A DNA stretch of 64,000 nt from Macrocystis pyrifera. Taxonomy: Eukaryota > Sar > Phaeophyceae > Laminariales > Laminariaceae. Positions 11,501-20,018 of this stretch are shown here, in pieces. A model generated the notes under the pieces. The model searched no databases, was not told the DNA's origin, and worked only from the letters and a program-made list of their open reading frames with translations. The translations under genes were made by a program, and so were the position numbers. Position 1 is the stretch's first letter, and each line of letters starts with the position of its first letter. Location of the stretch: NCBI GenBank assembly GCA_031763025.1, contig JASSKH010000026.1, forward strand, positions 8,296,408 through 8,360,407, given 5' to 3'.

Positions 11501-12945
11501 TTTGGCGAAAATATCTTTTATCCCGCTTTTTTCGTGGCTTTTCTCGAAACTGGAAAAATAAATGTGCGTACCCCGCACTCCTGTCAAAAGTGCTGCCACA
11601 TGGAAAACATGTGAACACTGCCAAAAGTTTGGACATCGATCCACTGCAGCAGTAGCCCCCCCCCCTCCCTTCTCCTCGATCCGCTGCGCGAGCGCATGAC
11701 ATCGGTTACCCTTCCTCTGCTGCACCGCTCTGCTGTTTTCGATTGCGTCGTTTGGTGGCGCTGTTGGTTATCCGGCGACGAGCAGGGGGGTGCTCGGACT
11801 GGTCACGAACAGGGCGGCCGGGTGAGCGAGGGGGGAAAGTGTCGGGGGGAGGGAGTGTACTCATTATCATGCATGGCCGTAGTCATATGACCATAGACCC
11901 TCGCATTCCTACAATGCCGGGACGGGGCACGTTGGGTTTTTACCGACCAGGCAGCCATTGCTTGCACCAAGCGCAAAGCGCCGTGAAGTGTTGGGAGAGC
12001 CGGGGGCGGGGGGGAGAGGGGGGCCGTACTCATTTGTTGCTTGCCTTAGTCATTTGACCATCGACTACGCATCCCTTTCGAGACGGAGCAGGGGAGGTAC
12101 TATGCTCTGCTTACCTCGTATCGATAGATATTTTGTGTAGCCTCCGGCAATAAGTTTTGCGTGTATTCTAATGTATAGGCGAAATATGCTTTTTGATGGG
12201 AGACCGGTACTTTTGGGCAAGTCAAGACCTCTTTGGGTCTTCTTATGCTGTTTTTAGTGTGGGTAGGGTGCGGTGGGGGCTAATTTTACCGGGTTTCAAG
12301 TGTGGGGGGGCGGTCAGTTAAGTTAATAAACCACGGTCTCCCGCCATGTTTCGTATTAAGGAGACAGGTAAAGGCGGTTGCTTCAACCGTTTCTGGTCTC
12401 AAACAGCAAGCAACATACCCTGTACGCTTTTGTCTTTTCCCTTCTCTCAGTCGGCAGGCAAGAGGCCATTGATAGTATTGTTTTCGCAAGAGGAGGCCTG
12501 TCGTGGTCTTCAATAGCCTGATGTATACGGTAGGTCGTATCGCTAGGCGATTTTCTCCACCCTTGACTTCTCCAGCGCTGCGCTGCTGCTACCAGTATTT
12601 TCCACCCTGTCCCGAAATTGTTAGGACCGCCCGTATATTAATATTCGATGAAAATGGTCCTCATATTGACGTACATATTGGTATTATATTACCGCCGCTC
12701 CCCCTCACTGGACGAAAACACGGTGGCGTTTGGCGCCGCGATTTTTTTTTTGCTCTTCTTTGTGTTTTTGTTCGCAGGTGGGACTCAAGGCCATTTACGA
12801 GATTGCTAAGATCAAAAACGCCGAAACGCACAGCGTGCTGCTGCCCCTCGAGAGCGTGTGCAAGTCGGTCCGGGCAACGGCTTTGTCGATGGGCTTAGAG
12901 ATCGTCGATGACCGAGAAGGGCTTAAGAAGAAGACCGTTGCATAG
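5338..12945 (+). CDS. MRPL11: Mitochondrial-type ribosomal protein uL11, four exons
   Basis: This is large-subunit protein uL11, which with rRNA helices 43-44 forms the GTPase-associated centre and the base of the L7/L12 stalk. The spliced product is 153 residues from exons 5338-5502, 7168-7260, 11786-11821 and 12778-12945, all joined in phase 0, with GT donors and AG acceptors at every junction. The N-terminal domain carries the family signature around residues 12-35 ([20 protein letters not shown]), then [10 protein letters not shown]. Residues 58-80 ([11 protein letters not shown]...) are the usual beta strands, followed by the AGI linker motif. The C-terminal RNA-binding domain has [11 protein letters not shown] and [10 protein letters not shown]. 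Length and sequence style match mitochondrial rather than cytosolic L11; a plastid or bacterial origin is less likely given the introns. No separate transit peptide precedes the conserved start, as is common for mitochondrial L11. Introns are 1665, 4525 and 956 bp and carry repeats. Confidence 0.93.
5503..7167 (+). other. uL11 intron 1
   Basis: This 1665-bp intron starts GTGAGT and ends CTCCTCAG. It contains a (CAG)n run at about 5643-5671 and several GTATACCAG-like pieces near 6100-6150. No separate gene is supported: the open frames around 6400-7000 on both strands have no recognisable motif. Confidence 0.85.
7168..7260 (+). CDS. MRPL11: uL11 exon 2
   Basis: It encodes residues 56-86, starting [14 protein letters not shown] and ending CAGIDK. 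Acceptor TCCTCAG precedes it and donor GTCAGC follows at 7261. It continues in the same phase from exon 1 and leads to the linker that exon 3 supplies. Confidence 0.92.
7371..7665 (-). mobile_element. tRNA-derived SINE, copy 1 (antisense in uL11 intron 2)
   Basis: It closely matches 45941-46240 over its whole ~295 bp. Read on the minus strand the head (from 7665) has a polymerase III A-box-like TGGCTTGGTAGG and a B-box-like GGTTCAAGTCTC with tRNA-like spacing. The tail ends ...GGCTGGAAAGT at 7371. Both copies end at the same points (GCCACCGGG at the head, ACTTTCCAGCC at the tail), as expected for a retroposed unit. I did not find an obvious target duplication for this copy. There is no protein-coding potential. 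Confidence 0.8.
7826..7873. repeat. 22-bp-stem perfect-type hairpin in intron 2
   Basis: ACACAAATATATGCTTGGGG... is followed after a four-T loop by its reverse complement with one mismatch in 22 positions. In plus-strand RNA this would form a strong stem-loop inside uL11 intron 2. It is flanked by ATATCGCGATAT-type palindromes (about 7730 and 8477) and by GAGTTTTATA repeats at about 7770, 8447 and 8526. It is possibly a small foldback element; function unknown. Confidence 0.8.
8611..8719. mobile_element. ~110-bp TA-flanked MITE, copy M1
   Basis: It begins TATTACGGGGGACCATAGTT and ends with the inverted complement ...CTATGGCCCCCCGTAGTA. The inverted repeats are roughly 25 bp and the centre has the AT-rich core CCCATATATTTACAT. 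Five more copies occur in the window. It lies in intron 2 of uL11. TA at both ends fits a TA target duplication typical of Tc1/mariner-like or related MITEs, though the parent transposase is unknown. Confidence 0.85.
9225..9690. repeat. Two direct plus one inverted copy of a ~150-bp repeat
   Basis: Units near 9225-9375 and 9376-9525 share CTGCTAT-AGGACT, GAGAGCTTTCC-ATGCAGTT, CAGGGTATGG-TTCGAATATT and GATTGGCCCAAA. A third unit lies inverted at about 9530-9690, so units two and three can pair into a long stem. The region is in uL11 intron 2. Confidence 0.8.
11786..11821 (+). CDS. MRPL11: uL11 exon 3, 36-nt microexon
   Basis: Twelve codons read [12 protein letters not shown] between acceptor AGCAG and donor GTGAGC (11822). 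It supplies exactly the flexible linker expected between the N- and C-terminal domains of L11 (after AGI-DK and before [10 protein letters not shown]). Mitochondrial L11 proteins have a Gly-rich G-x-x-x-x-G-x-E-x-x-G linker of this length. Phase is 0 on both sides. Without it the protein would still be in frame but lack the interdomain linker. Confidence 0.85.
11822..12777 (+). other. uL11 intron 3
   Basis: This 956-bp intron has donor GTGAGC and acceptor TTGTTCGCAG after a T-rich tract (12750-12775). It includes copy 1 of a dispersed repeat (11858-11996), a partial second copy near 12028-12120, and otherwise no gene. Confidence 0.85.
11858..11996 (+). repeat. Dispersed ~140-bp repeat, copy 1
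   Basis: It is the inverted partner of 30552-30695. Shared landmarks are TACTCATTATC-TGCATGGCCGTAG, GACC-TAGACCCTCGCAT, ACCGACCAGGCAG and GCTTGCACCAAGCGC. A diverged partial copy follows at 12028-12120. Each main copy abuts a G/C homopolymer-rich stretch. Nature unknown; possibly a SINE or MITE fragment. Confidence 0.75.
12778..12945 (+). CDS. MRPL11: uL11 exon 4
   Basis: It encodes residues 99-153, from [13 protein letters not shown] to KKTVA and the TAG at 12943-12945. It holds the C-terminal rRNA-binding helices. The acceptor is TTCGCAG at 12771-12777, preceded by a pyrimidine tract. Confidence 0.93.
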   Translation: MGLKAIYEIAKIKNAETHSVLLPLESVCKSVRATALSMGLEIVDDREGLKKKTVA

Positions 12946-13250
12946 CGATCTGTTGAACTGTGCAACAGCAGTCAGATACGTAGCTGTTCCATGATCTTGT
13001 GAAGCGGCTACTCATATTTATAGCAGTCAGTTTTCCTGTTGTATGGTGGTTTTGGGTGATGTAACTTCTTTTGATGGCCGTCAGTACGAGCCGTTCGTAC
13101 GTTTTCGTGCAACGGCTACATACCCCAACATCAAATAGCAGTCAGTTTTGCTGTTGTATGGTGGTTTTCGGTTTATCTAACGGTTATTATCAATAGTCAG
13201 TATGAGCTGTTGTCTTGTTCGTGCAACGGTTATATTTTCCGTACAGATGC
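12946..13250. repeat. Two ~120-bp tandem units in the uL11 3' flank
   Basis: Units near 13018 and 13137 share ATAGCAGTCAGTTTT-CTGTTGTATGG, then a GTCAGTA-GAGC stretch and GTGCAACGG. A partial, more diverged unit may precede (12965-13010). This is probably 3' untranslated or flanking DNA. I see no clear AATAAA signal; polyadenylation placement is not evident. Confidence 0.7.
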
Positions 13251-13317
13251 AGGGTCTCGGTCAAAGCTGCTCAAAAGCCGAGACCGCGGTTTGACCCCTT
13301 GACTGACCGCCCCCTAC

Positions 13318-13560
13318 ACTGTACCAGTAACTTGTACAGCTGTAGTGGTGCCTCTATAGTGCCTGTTGAGTAGTGCCGGCTGCTCGATATAGTGCCGGTG
13401 CAGTCGCTTGGCACGGGTGAGATTAAAGAGTGTGAAAGTGTGCAGAGTAATTGGTGCCGGTTGCCGTTACATATAGTGCCCGTAATGTCGACGGGCACAT
13501 ACCGGCACTATAGAGGGACCACCACTGCAGCTGCTGTGTGCTAAGGCCCGAACAGGCTTT
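13318..13560. repeat. Foldback region with ~35-bp inverted ends
   Basis: The left arm (about 13337-13373, including GTAGTGGTGCCTCTATAGTG) is the inverted complement of the right arm (about 13511-13547, CACTATAGAGGGACCACCAC). Between them GCCGG-TAGTGCC motifs repeat. No open frame of note. Possibly a foldback/MITE remnant. Confidence 0.65.
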
Positions 13561-13589
13561 GACGGGTCCCTACAAGACCGGTCTCCCAT

Positions 13590-13706
13590 TATTCCGAGGG
13601 ACCATAGTAATTAGAACCCGAAATGGACCCAATACACAGATATCGTCGTATGTTTACACACCACATTTTGGTTCTGATTACAACTGCTGTAGGTCCCCCC
13701 CGTGAG
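13590..13706. mobile_element. ~110-bp MITE, diverged copy M2
   Basis: The left end TATTCCGAGGGACCATAGTA resembles the left end of the other family members. The right end has CTGTAGGTCCCCCCCGTGA. The core is more diverged and the left end has substitutions in the ACGGGGG block. Placed in the family by its inverted ends and length. Confidence 0.6.
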
Positions 13707-14055
13707 AACCGACACACGAATTTTGTCCTTGTATTTGCGCTCTCTTTCGTACGCCGAGCTACTGCTGTACTGGTTCGTTGATACTCGTATCGACGTTTGT
13801 TGTCTAAGTCTGGAGGTAGATCCGGTTCGTCTAGCGTTTTTTTTTTTTTTTTTATTCCCCCTGGCTTCTCCAATTTTTAGTGCCGGGTTTGTTTCGGAGG
13901 ATTGTTTTCGAGCATCTTTCATCTTCAATTTAGTTTTTTTGGGGGTCATCTTGGCGGTGTGTGCTGCTGTGTGCATACCGTAGTAGCACTGTAGTATGCC
14001 TCCTGTTTCCCCCGTTCTTTTCTCCGTTGTCCCTTGCGCTTGTGCACTTCGCGCA

Positions 14056-14090
14056 CGAGAGCGAGAGCGAGAGCGAGAGCGAGAGCGCGA
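14056..14090. repeat. (GAGAGC)n microsatellite
   Basis: A short hexamer/GAGAGC repeat gives alternating Glu/Ser in plus-strand frames. No gene context. Confidence 0.9.
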
Positions 14091-14276
14091 ACGATGTCAT
14101 GAACAAACGTGTCCAGAAGAACGGGACGATTGATACGGAATAAAAGTTTCCCCACGAAAAAGCAGAAGAATCACGACTGACTCTGTTGATAGTGGAGACA
14201 GAAATAAGACTAAACAGTCTGTTTTCTAGCATTACGGTACGTACGTTCCAAGTAAGACGCCAGCACGGACATTAAC

Positions 14277-14385
14277 TATTACGGGGGTCCATAGTTAACG
14301 GGACCAAATTTTGTTAGAAAAAATTGGCAAATATATAGGTTTTTATGTACATCATAGGTCATATTAACTATGGACCCCAGTAATA
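14277..14385. mobile_element. ~110-bp MITE, copy M3
   Basis: It starts TATTACGGGGGTCCATAGTT and ends ...AACTATGGACCCCAGTAATA. It shares the core ATATATAGGTTTTTATGTA with M4, 80 bp downstream, so M3 and M4 form a subfamily. Confidence 0.85.
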
Positions 14386-14462
14386 GTAGTCGTACCAGGG
14401 TCCGTGAAAACAACATCCTCACGACGCGTATGACGATAGGGGTATGATATACCAGGTATTAA

Positions 14463-14572
14463 TATTACGGGGGTCCATAGTTAACGGGACCAAATTTTGT
14501 TTGTAAAAATAGGTAAATATATAGGTTTTTATGTATACCATAGGTCCTATTAACTATGTACCCCCGTAAATA
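14463..14572. mobile_element. ~110-bp MITE, copy M4
   Basis: It is nearly identical to M3 in the ends and core and ends ...CTATGTACCCCCGTAAATA. M3 and M4 are in the same orientation, so a local duplication or serial insertion is possible. Confidence 0.85.
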
Positions 14573-14818
14573 GCACTTTTTGCCTTCCAAGGCAAATATT
14601 TCTGACCGACAAGGCTCCTTAACCCGAAACATCCCTGGAATATATGCCGATAATGTTTTTGGAATATTTTTCAGTGATATACCTGTCTATCTATATGATA
14701 GGCTTCAGGATTGGTCATCGGGTTGCAGTTTCAGCTTTTCTCAAAATCAGTCTCGGATGAGGCGACAAAAAAGCTCGTCGAATGAGGAACGTAAGAAAGA
14801 AATGTTAGGGGTTACCAC

Positions 14819-14937
14819 TATTACGGGGGGGGATGGGGGACCATAGTAAATAGGACCTACGGTACACACAAACACCCATATATTTCTCTATTTTTTACTA
14901 ACAGTAACTGGTCCTATTTACTATGGTCCCCCCGTGA
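14819..14937. mobile_element. ~110-bp MITE, copy M5
   Basis: It starts TATTACGGGGGGGGATGGGG and ends ...CTATGGTCCCCCCGTGA. The core resembles M1 (CCCATATATTT, ACTAACA). The left end carries a small expansion of the G run. Confidence 0.8.
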
Positions 14938-16557
14938 CATTGATATTAACACCTCAAGCTGCACGCGCGTCGCCAAGATTTTTCATGTGAACAGTCCATC
15001 AAGTAGAAGACGAGATTGGAAGAGTTTAGTATTTTGGGAGATGGATGTGGGGATTGAAGGGGGCCAGCTGCGCGCGTTTCCGCCCGCACAACAGCAGTGT
15101 GTCGCTGTGTCGCTGTGTCTAGTGACACGCGTCCATTAGTCACGTCAAGCACATACATACCAGGGTAATCCGTAGAGTGCACACACACCTCGACCAGATC
15201 GTCCATTCCTAATGTATGTATGATCTACTATACTCTATAGGTGTGTTTCAGGGCGGATAGACTCCTGACTTGTATATGGTATGGTAGTCGCTCATGTTGC
15301 CGGGAGTGGGAGCCGAATATCCTGCACGTACGATCTACTGCTGCTGCTGCTGTGTAGGACATGTTTTCTGGGTTGGATCTGTACTGCAGTAGTAGTACTG
15401 CTGTGTGCAGATCCTCTGCACAGCGTCTCACAACGGCAAAAAAATCGTATCCTACGGTATCAATACGTAGTATTAATAGTAGCTCGTGACTTGTTGGACG
15501 TGTGGTATCACAAGAACGAGTGCAGCAAACAGCCTGCCACAGGCGCATGTATATACAGCAGCAGTAGCAGCAGCAGTCCTCACCCTCTACGCCTTCTTCA
15601 CCCTCTGCTCAGAGCTTACCACCCTGTCCGCCCAAGAATGACACAATAGACGGACTAACATCAAATGAGATTGTGTCGTGATTGATGCGCCCGCGCGACA
15701 ACCAGCATACTGATTGATGCAATCCAGTATTATACTGGTACTGATGGTTGACGGAGTCAGGGGTGCTCGGCAAAAAAGAGAAAACGGCCTTCGAGTACTA
15801 CTGTACACTCCTCTTCCCAAAAGGTCAAAATGAAACGCAAACCAATTCAGTCAGGTGGGATTTCTGGACGAAAACTGTATGTACTGATTGACGAGACTGC
15901 CAGCGGACTCAGATCTCACAGCCCTATGTCTTGCCCCCTTTGGAAACCTATAGGCAAAGCGACCGGAATAATTAAAAGCACCGTGATACCGCGCCCGTTT
16001 GGCATCTAGCGTGAGCGCGCAGCCCTTCTATAAATAGTAGTACCCGTATCACACGCCTGGTGAGAAAATAACACACCCTCCGGGAGGAATTTCCGAGTCG
16101 ATTTTCTGGGCGACAAGGGAGGTAGCCACGACGAAAATGACGGCTTTGGAAATATCTAAATGGGTGTGATATTTTCATACATACCATAATACGTAGACGC
16201 ATCGCTCGGCGCTTTGCACTCTCCTCATTGTCGAGAAAAAACAACTTGGAAAATCTTCCTAGGGGATGTGTTATCTTATCACGTGCTGCAAAAAAGGGGT
16301 TTTCCGTACATATACGTATTACGATTGATTCATTATGTACACCTCAGATACAGTTGAAACACTGAAACGTGTCACTGTCAGATATAATTAAATGGGATCA
16401 CGGAAATAATGGAAATAATAAGCTGATAACTGTTAAGATATGGTCTTGTATGAGATTGAAAGCCCGGTAACTACCTGGGTTTAGTCACGGGGAACGTATT
16501 TGTAGTACTTGGAAGGCGTATCTTAGATGGAAAACCAGGGGTTTTGCAGAGGAGCAC
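14938..16557. other. Intergenic, no supported gene
   Basis: It contains scattered CTG/CAG triplets (15338-15352, 15557-15575) and short TATAC-type repeats. Open frames on either strand have no recognisable motif and no splice-supported continuation that I can see. Confidence 0.6.
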
Positions 16558-16882
16558 GAGCTTGGTCTCAGTCTCCGCGTGCACGAAAGGACTAAAACTG
16601 CTCTTCTTCTATAGCTAAGCAAACAACACATGTGAGTGCAATGTTTACCGACTTAAAAGGCAGACCTGTCCAGGGATACAAAGTGTCCCGCAACCCGGGA
16701 TCTTAACAAGTGGCGTCGTCGGCAGGACTCGAGTTTGGTCTCAGTCTCCGCGTGCACGAAAGGAATAAAACTGCTCTTCTTCTATAGCTAAGCAAACAAC
16801 ACATGTGAGTGCAATGTTTACCGACTTAAAAGGCAGACCTGTCCAGGGATACAAAGTGTCCCGCAACCCGGGATCTTAACAT
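16558..16882. repeat. Directly repeated ~150-bp LTR-like unit
   Basis: Two near-identical copies (about 16558-16709 and 16731-16880) run from GAG-TTGGTCTCAGTCTCCG to CAACCCGGGATCTTAACA. The ~21-bp spacer starts AAGTGGCGTCGTCGGCAGGA, which resembles a primer-binding site just inside an LTR. This could be two LTRs left after almost the whole interior was lost, or a simple tandem duplication. Confidence 0.7.
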
Positions 16883-17045
16883 AACTACGCGGCGACGCGG
16901 TGTATGTGCTGTACGGACAGAGGGAAACCCGACCCCCGAGGGTAAAGAGATGGCCGAGGTAAGGGTAGCAGGGGACGCAGGTGTATCTGGCAGCTGGGAA
17001 GCAGTGCTTCGCTTCTTCTGGCTAAGATCTTTATTGATGGCGAGA

Positions 17046-17125
17046 TGTGAAGGTGTTACCTACTGAGCTATCGGGGTGAAAGATCGATCGATTACCCCTA
17101 TAGCTCAGTAGGTAACACCATCATA
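17046..17125. mobile_element. 80-bp near-palindromic element with tRNA-like ends and GAGA target duplication
   Basis: This block is absent from the two other E1 terminal repeats, which read GGCGAGA-GCT without interruption. It is flanked by GAGA on both sides (17042-17045, 17126-17129). The element is an inverted repeat almost end to end: the left arm TGAAGGTGTTACCTACTGAG pairs with the right arm CTCAGTAGGTAACACCATCA around a short GATCGATCGAT centre. The arm ACCCCTATAGCTCAGTAGGT resembles the acceptor/D-arm of a tRNA gene (A-box-like TAGCTCAGTAGG). A second copy end is at 41447-41481. Confidence 0.85.
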
Positions 17126-17309
17126 GAGAGCTAAGGAGGTGCTCTGGTAGAGAATTGAGAGGTAGGGGGGGAGAACTCGACACTCAGATATATTATGCTC
17201 GTCCATCCCCACGCCACAAGCTCTCCTACATTCCTCTTATCTGATGTACTCCAATAGAACTTTCCTATGGCTAACGATCGTTCTCTTTCTAATACAAGAA
17301 CTTCTCATT

Positions 17310-18478
17310 TTTTATTTATTTTTTATTGTTATTATTATTATGCTTGCCTTCTGACAAAATAGCGTAGATGCCGTTCCTATATAAACCAAATATCCTTCCT
17401 TAAATCAGTAGTATCCCTCATACACTTCTCTTCCAGTCGTTTCCAAATTCCCATTCCCCACAACATTTCATTTTAGCTACCAGTACAATATATTATATTC
17501 CTCATCGACGTTCCATCCCCATGTCATTGGCCGCATTCCTCCGGCTTCTTCCTCCCTTCCCCTAGCGGCCTGGCGGTCCCTCAGGGCAAGTTTATATCTA
17601 TGTACTCTACGTGAAATTGCGACCTGTGTAGTCACGGAGATGATCTGGAAGAGGCGTTCTTTGCAGACGCCCTTCCGCGCTCGGGACGATCCGTCCGTCC
17701 CTCCAACTATGCTTGTCGCTAACTGATCAATTAGATCGCTGCCTTCCTTGCCGAGGCGTCCAAAGCTTCCACCGCGAGGGTGGCGAGTTTGTAGCTGCGC
17801 TCGTCGAAGGACACCTGTCTCGGACGAGCGTAGTGACTGCGCTTGCGCGCCTCAGAAGTGGAAGCAGCTGATCCGTCTCGGTCAGCGCTGCCTGCCCGCA
17901 TGTGGATCCCCGCCTGTGGATCCGCATACGTGATGTCGAGGAGTATCGCTTTATTGCGATACTCTGATGCCGTAGCATCTCGGAGTCCTCCTGCCTCGAT
18001 GACGATGTTCATGCAGAGATCCCTGTTTGCGTGGAAAGGGGCCCCGCTTTCTATTTGGTGGCGGATGGACATCCTCTTGAAGGTGCGGGAGAGCGCGTGC
18101 ACCAGAGGCTGGTGCTGGTTTACTTGCGCGCCCGATCGATGACATAATCGTGCATGTCGTGTAATAGCCTCCGCTGCACCGCAGCAGGGGCATTTTTATC
18201 CTCCGGCGGATTGGTAAAAATAAAGCTTATGCTCACCACACTTCCACGTTCCCAATTTCGTGTCGTGTGTCAATTTAGCCCATTTGGGCACGTTGACCCG
18301 ACCTGACTCCCGAGAGGAGCAGGTGCGGTGGAGATAGCCACCCGGGAGAGTCATCTCCCCCGGGTAGTGTGGGACTTGCGCGAGCTCACCCACTAACAAA
18401 AACCAAGGCGATGCGGCCTTCCCGCTGGACTCGGTCCAGTTACGGTCCACCCTACCCGTTGGGGCGGTGGTCCTCAAT
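17310..18478 (-). mobile_element. 5'-truncated LINE with restriction-like-endonuclease-type C-terminus
   Basis: A minus-strand frame runs from 18477 to 17731 with one internal stop (TAA at 18196-18198). Just after the stop it has the Cys-His motif CPCCG-x7-R-H-ARLC. Further on comes a region with ILLDITYADP and SFDERSYKLATLAVEAL, which fits the C-terminal Cys-His plus PD-(D/E)xK endonuclease found in R2/CRE-like LINEs. The element ends at an A-rich tail on its own strand (plus-strand T-rich 17310-17340). It interrupts the left E1 repeat. The reverse transcriptase is missing, so this is a 5'-truncated, dead insertion. The family assignment is inference from motif layout. Confidence 0.6.
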
Positions 18479-18500
18479 ATGGTCCTATAACATTACTCTC

Positions 18501-18928
18501 TATTATGGATATTATGATATACCCTGGCACAGTGACTGAGAGGCTGTGTCGTCGACGTTAGTCGAGGTGATGACACGTCCGAGAGGGTAGCCTGGAAGAC
18601 GAGAGTCCTTCCACTGCGTGAAGAAGATGTTGAGATATTGTAACACTGGCGCTTAGTTGGCCAACACACACAGATATAAACCGCAGAGTATGCAGGAGTC
18701 CAGACGATGGCTGTTTCCCAGAGCTGACCAGGACAGCTACGATCCACACGAGAGAGACACGAGAGAGTGATCTACTCGGCTAGCAAGCAGAGTATTCCAC
18801 GGAAGTAATTCCTCCGCATACACATACGTACTTTACATTCGAACAGACACATATGAGATCTACGATATACAAGAGCAATGCTACTGAACATTGACTCATA
18901 CTGGCTATGTGCTAACATTTCCATAACA
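18501..18928 (-). repeat. Copia 3' LTR
   Basis: It reads TGTTATGG...CCATAATA on the minus strand and is 428 bp, the same length as its partner. It is preceded (minus sense) by a purine tract. Confidence 0.92.
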
Positions 18929-18940
18929 CTCCCCCTCAAT
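18929..18940 (-). promoter_or_regulatory. Polypurine tract of the Copia element
   Basis: Minus-strand TTGAGGGGGAG directly abuts the 3' LTR start TGTTATGG, the usual position of the plus-strand DNA synthesis primer. Confidence 0.8.
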
Positions 18941-19229
18941 GAAAGTTGCTCTGAATTGTACAAAATTAATGATGATTAAATCAAGCAAGTATTCGTTGCA
19001 TGTGTAAGTTAAATCGTTTCATGTCTTATACGTGCTACAATACATCCATGGATCGCAAAAGAAGTACCTGCTATTGTTTCCTGCACAAACCAAATTACCA
19101 TAACTTTCAATCCTACATGGCTCGTTCAACCAGTGATGGTGCGAGACCGAATGCCGATTCCTGAAAAAGTAAGCTGATTCACACAAACAGAACAGATTAA
19201 AAAAACAAACACACAAACACATACCACAA

Positions 19230-20018
19230 TTATTTGAACTTGTTGTTGATGAAGTTATTCACGTGGAAGTTGTCGATGATGCCTAGTAGATGTTTGAAGC
19301 GGTGCTTGTTGAGGTGCTTCGTGCCGATGTCGGCAGGGTTGCTCTCGGTCTGGATGTAGTGGATGGAGATACTTCCTTCCGACACCAGTTCTCGGACATA
19401 GAAGAAGCGTAGGGCGATGTGCTTAGTCCTTGAACTGAAGGAGCGATTTCCCAGCGCGTGTAGCGTTGCCGTGTTGTCGCAGTAGAGCGGCACTTGCGCA
19501 AACTCCTTTCCGAACCCAAGCTCAGTCAGCACATTCGAACAATATACTGTTTCCTTCGTAGCTAGCGCCGACGCAACCAGCTCCGCCTCCATGGTCGACA
19601 TGGCAGTCAGACCTTGTAGTCCCGACTTGAAGCTTATCGGTGCGTTTCCTAGCATCATCAGGTAACAAGAGGTGGACTTTCCGTTGTCAGGGTTGTTGGC
19701 CCAGTTGGAGTCCGAAAAGGCTGTAAGCTTGAAGCCTCCCTTCTTGTACGTGATGTTGAAATCGGTGGTGCCGGCCAGATAACGAAGCGTATGCTTTGCT
19801 GCCACCAAGTGCGTCTTGCTGGGTTTCGCCATTGGGCGAGCCAGCTGGCCCGTAGCATGTATTATGTCGTAACGGAGCCCTTGAGCAATGTACATCAGGC
19901 ACCCCACGATGCCCTGATAACGTTTCGTTTCTTCTTCGTTCAGTAGTGTATCCTCCGGCTGGTTGTTGGAAATCTCCGGACCATAACCAGGCGTGCTGGT
20001 TGGTTTACAGTCCGACAT
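19230..20018 (-). pseudogene. Copia RNase H region
   Basis: This 262-residue frame is intact. It starts in the RT/RNase H connection (YQGIVGCLMYIAQGLRYDI) and carries the Copia RNase H acidic residues in FSDSNWAN, STMEAELVA and LYCDNTATL, then the conserved TKHIALRFFYVRE and NPADIGTKHL. RNase H removes the RNA strand during reverse transcription. It is out of frame with the upstream RT part (junction near 20010), so the polyprotein is broken. Confidence 0.88.

Larger units (their letters stand above)
7261..11785 (+). other. uL11 intron 2
   Basis: This 4525-bp intron (donor GTCAGC, acceptor GACGAGCAG) hosts SINE copy 1, a hairpin, MITE copy M1 and the 9.2-9.7 kb repeat trio. Several A/T homopolymer runs occur (9087, 9940, 10797, 11493). 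The remaining sequence, including 9950-11700, shows no supported gene. The open frames on either strand lack family motifs and include repeat-derived low complexity. Confidence 0.85.

Noticed and set aside
13611..13976. Lys-rich minus-strand frame
   Set aside because: Its Lys runs come from poly(A/T) tracts and it overlaps MITE copy M2.
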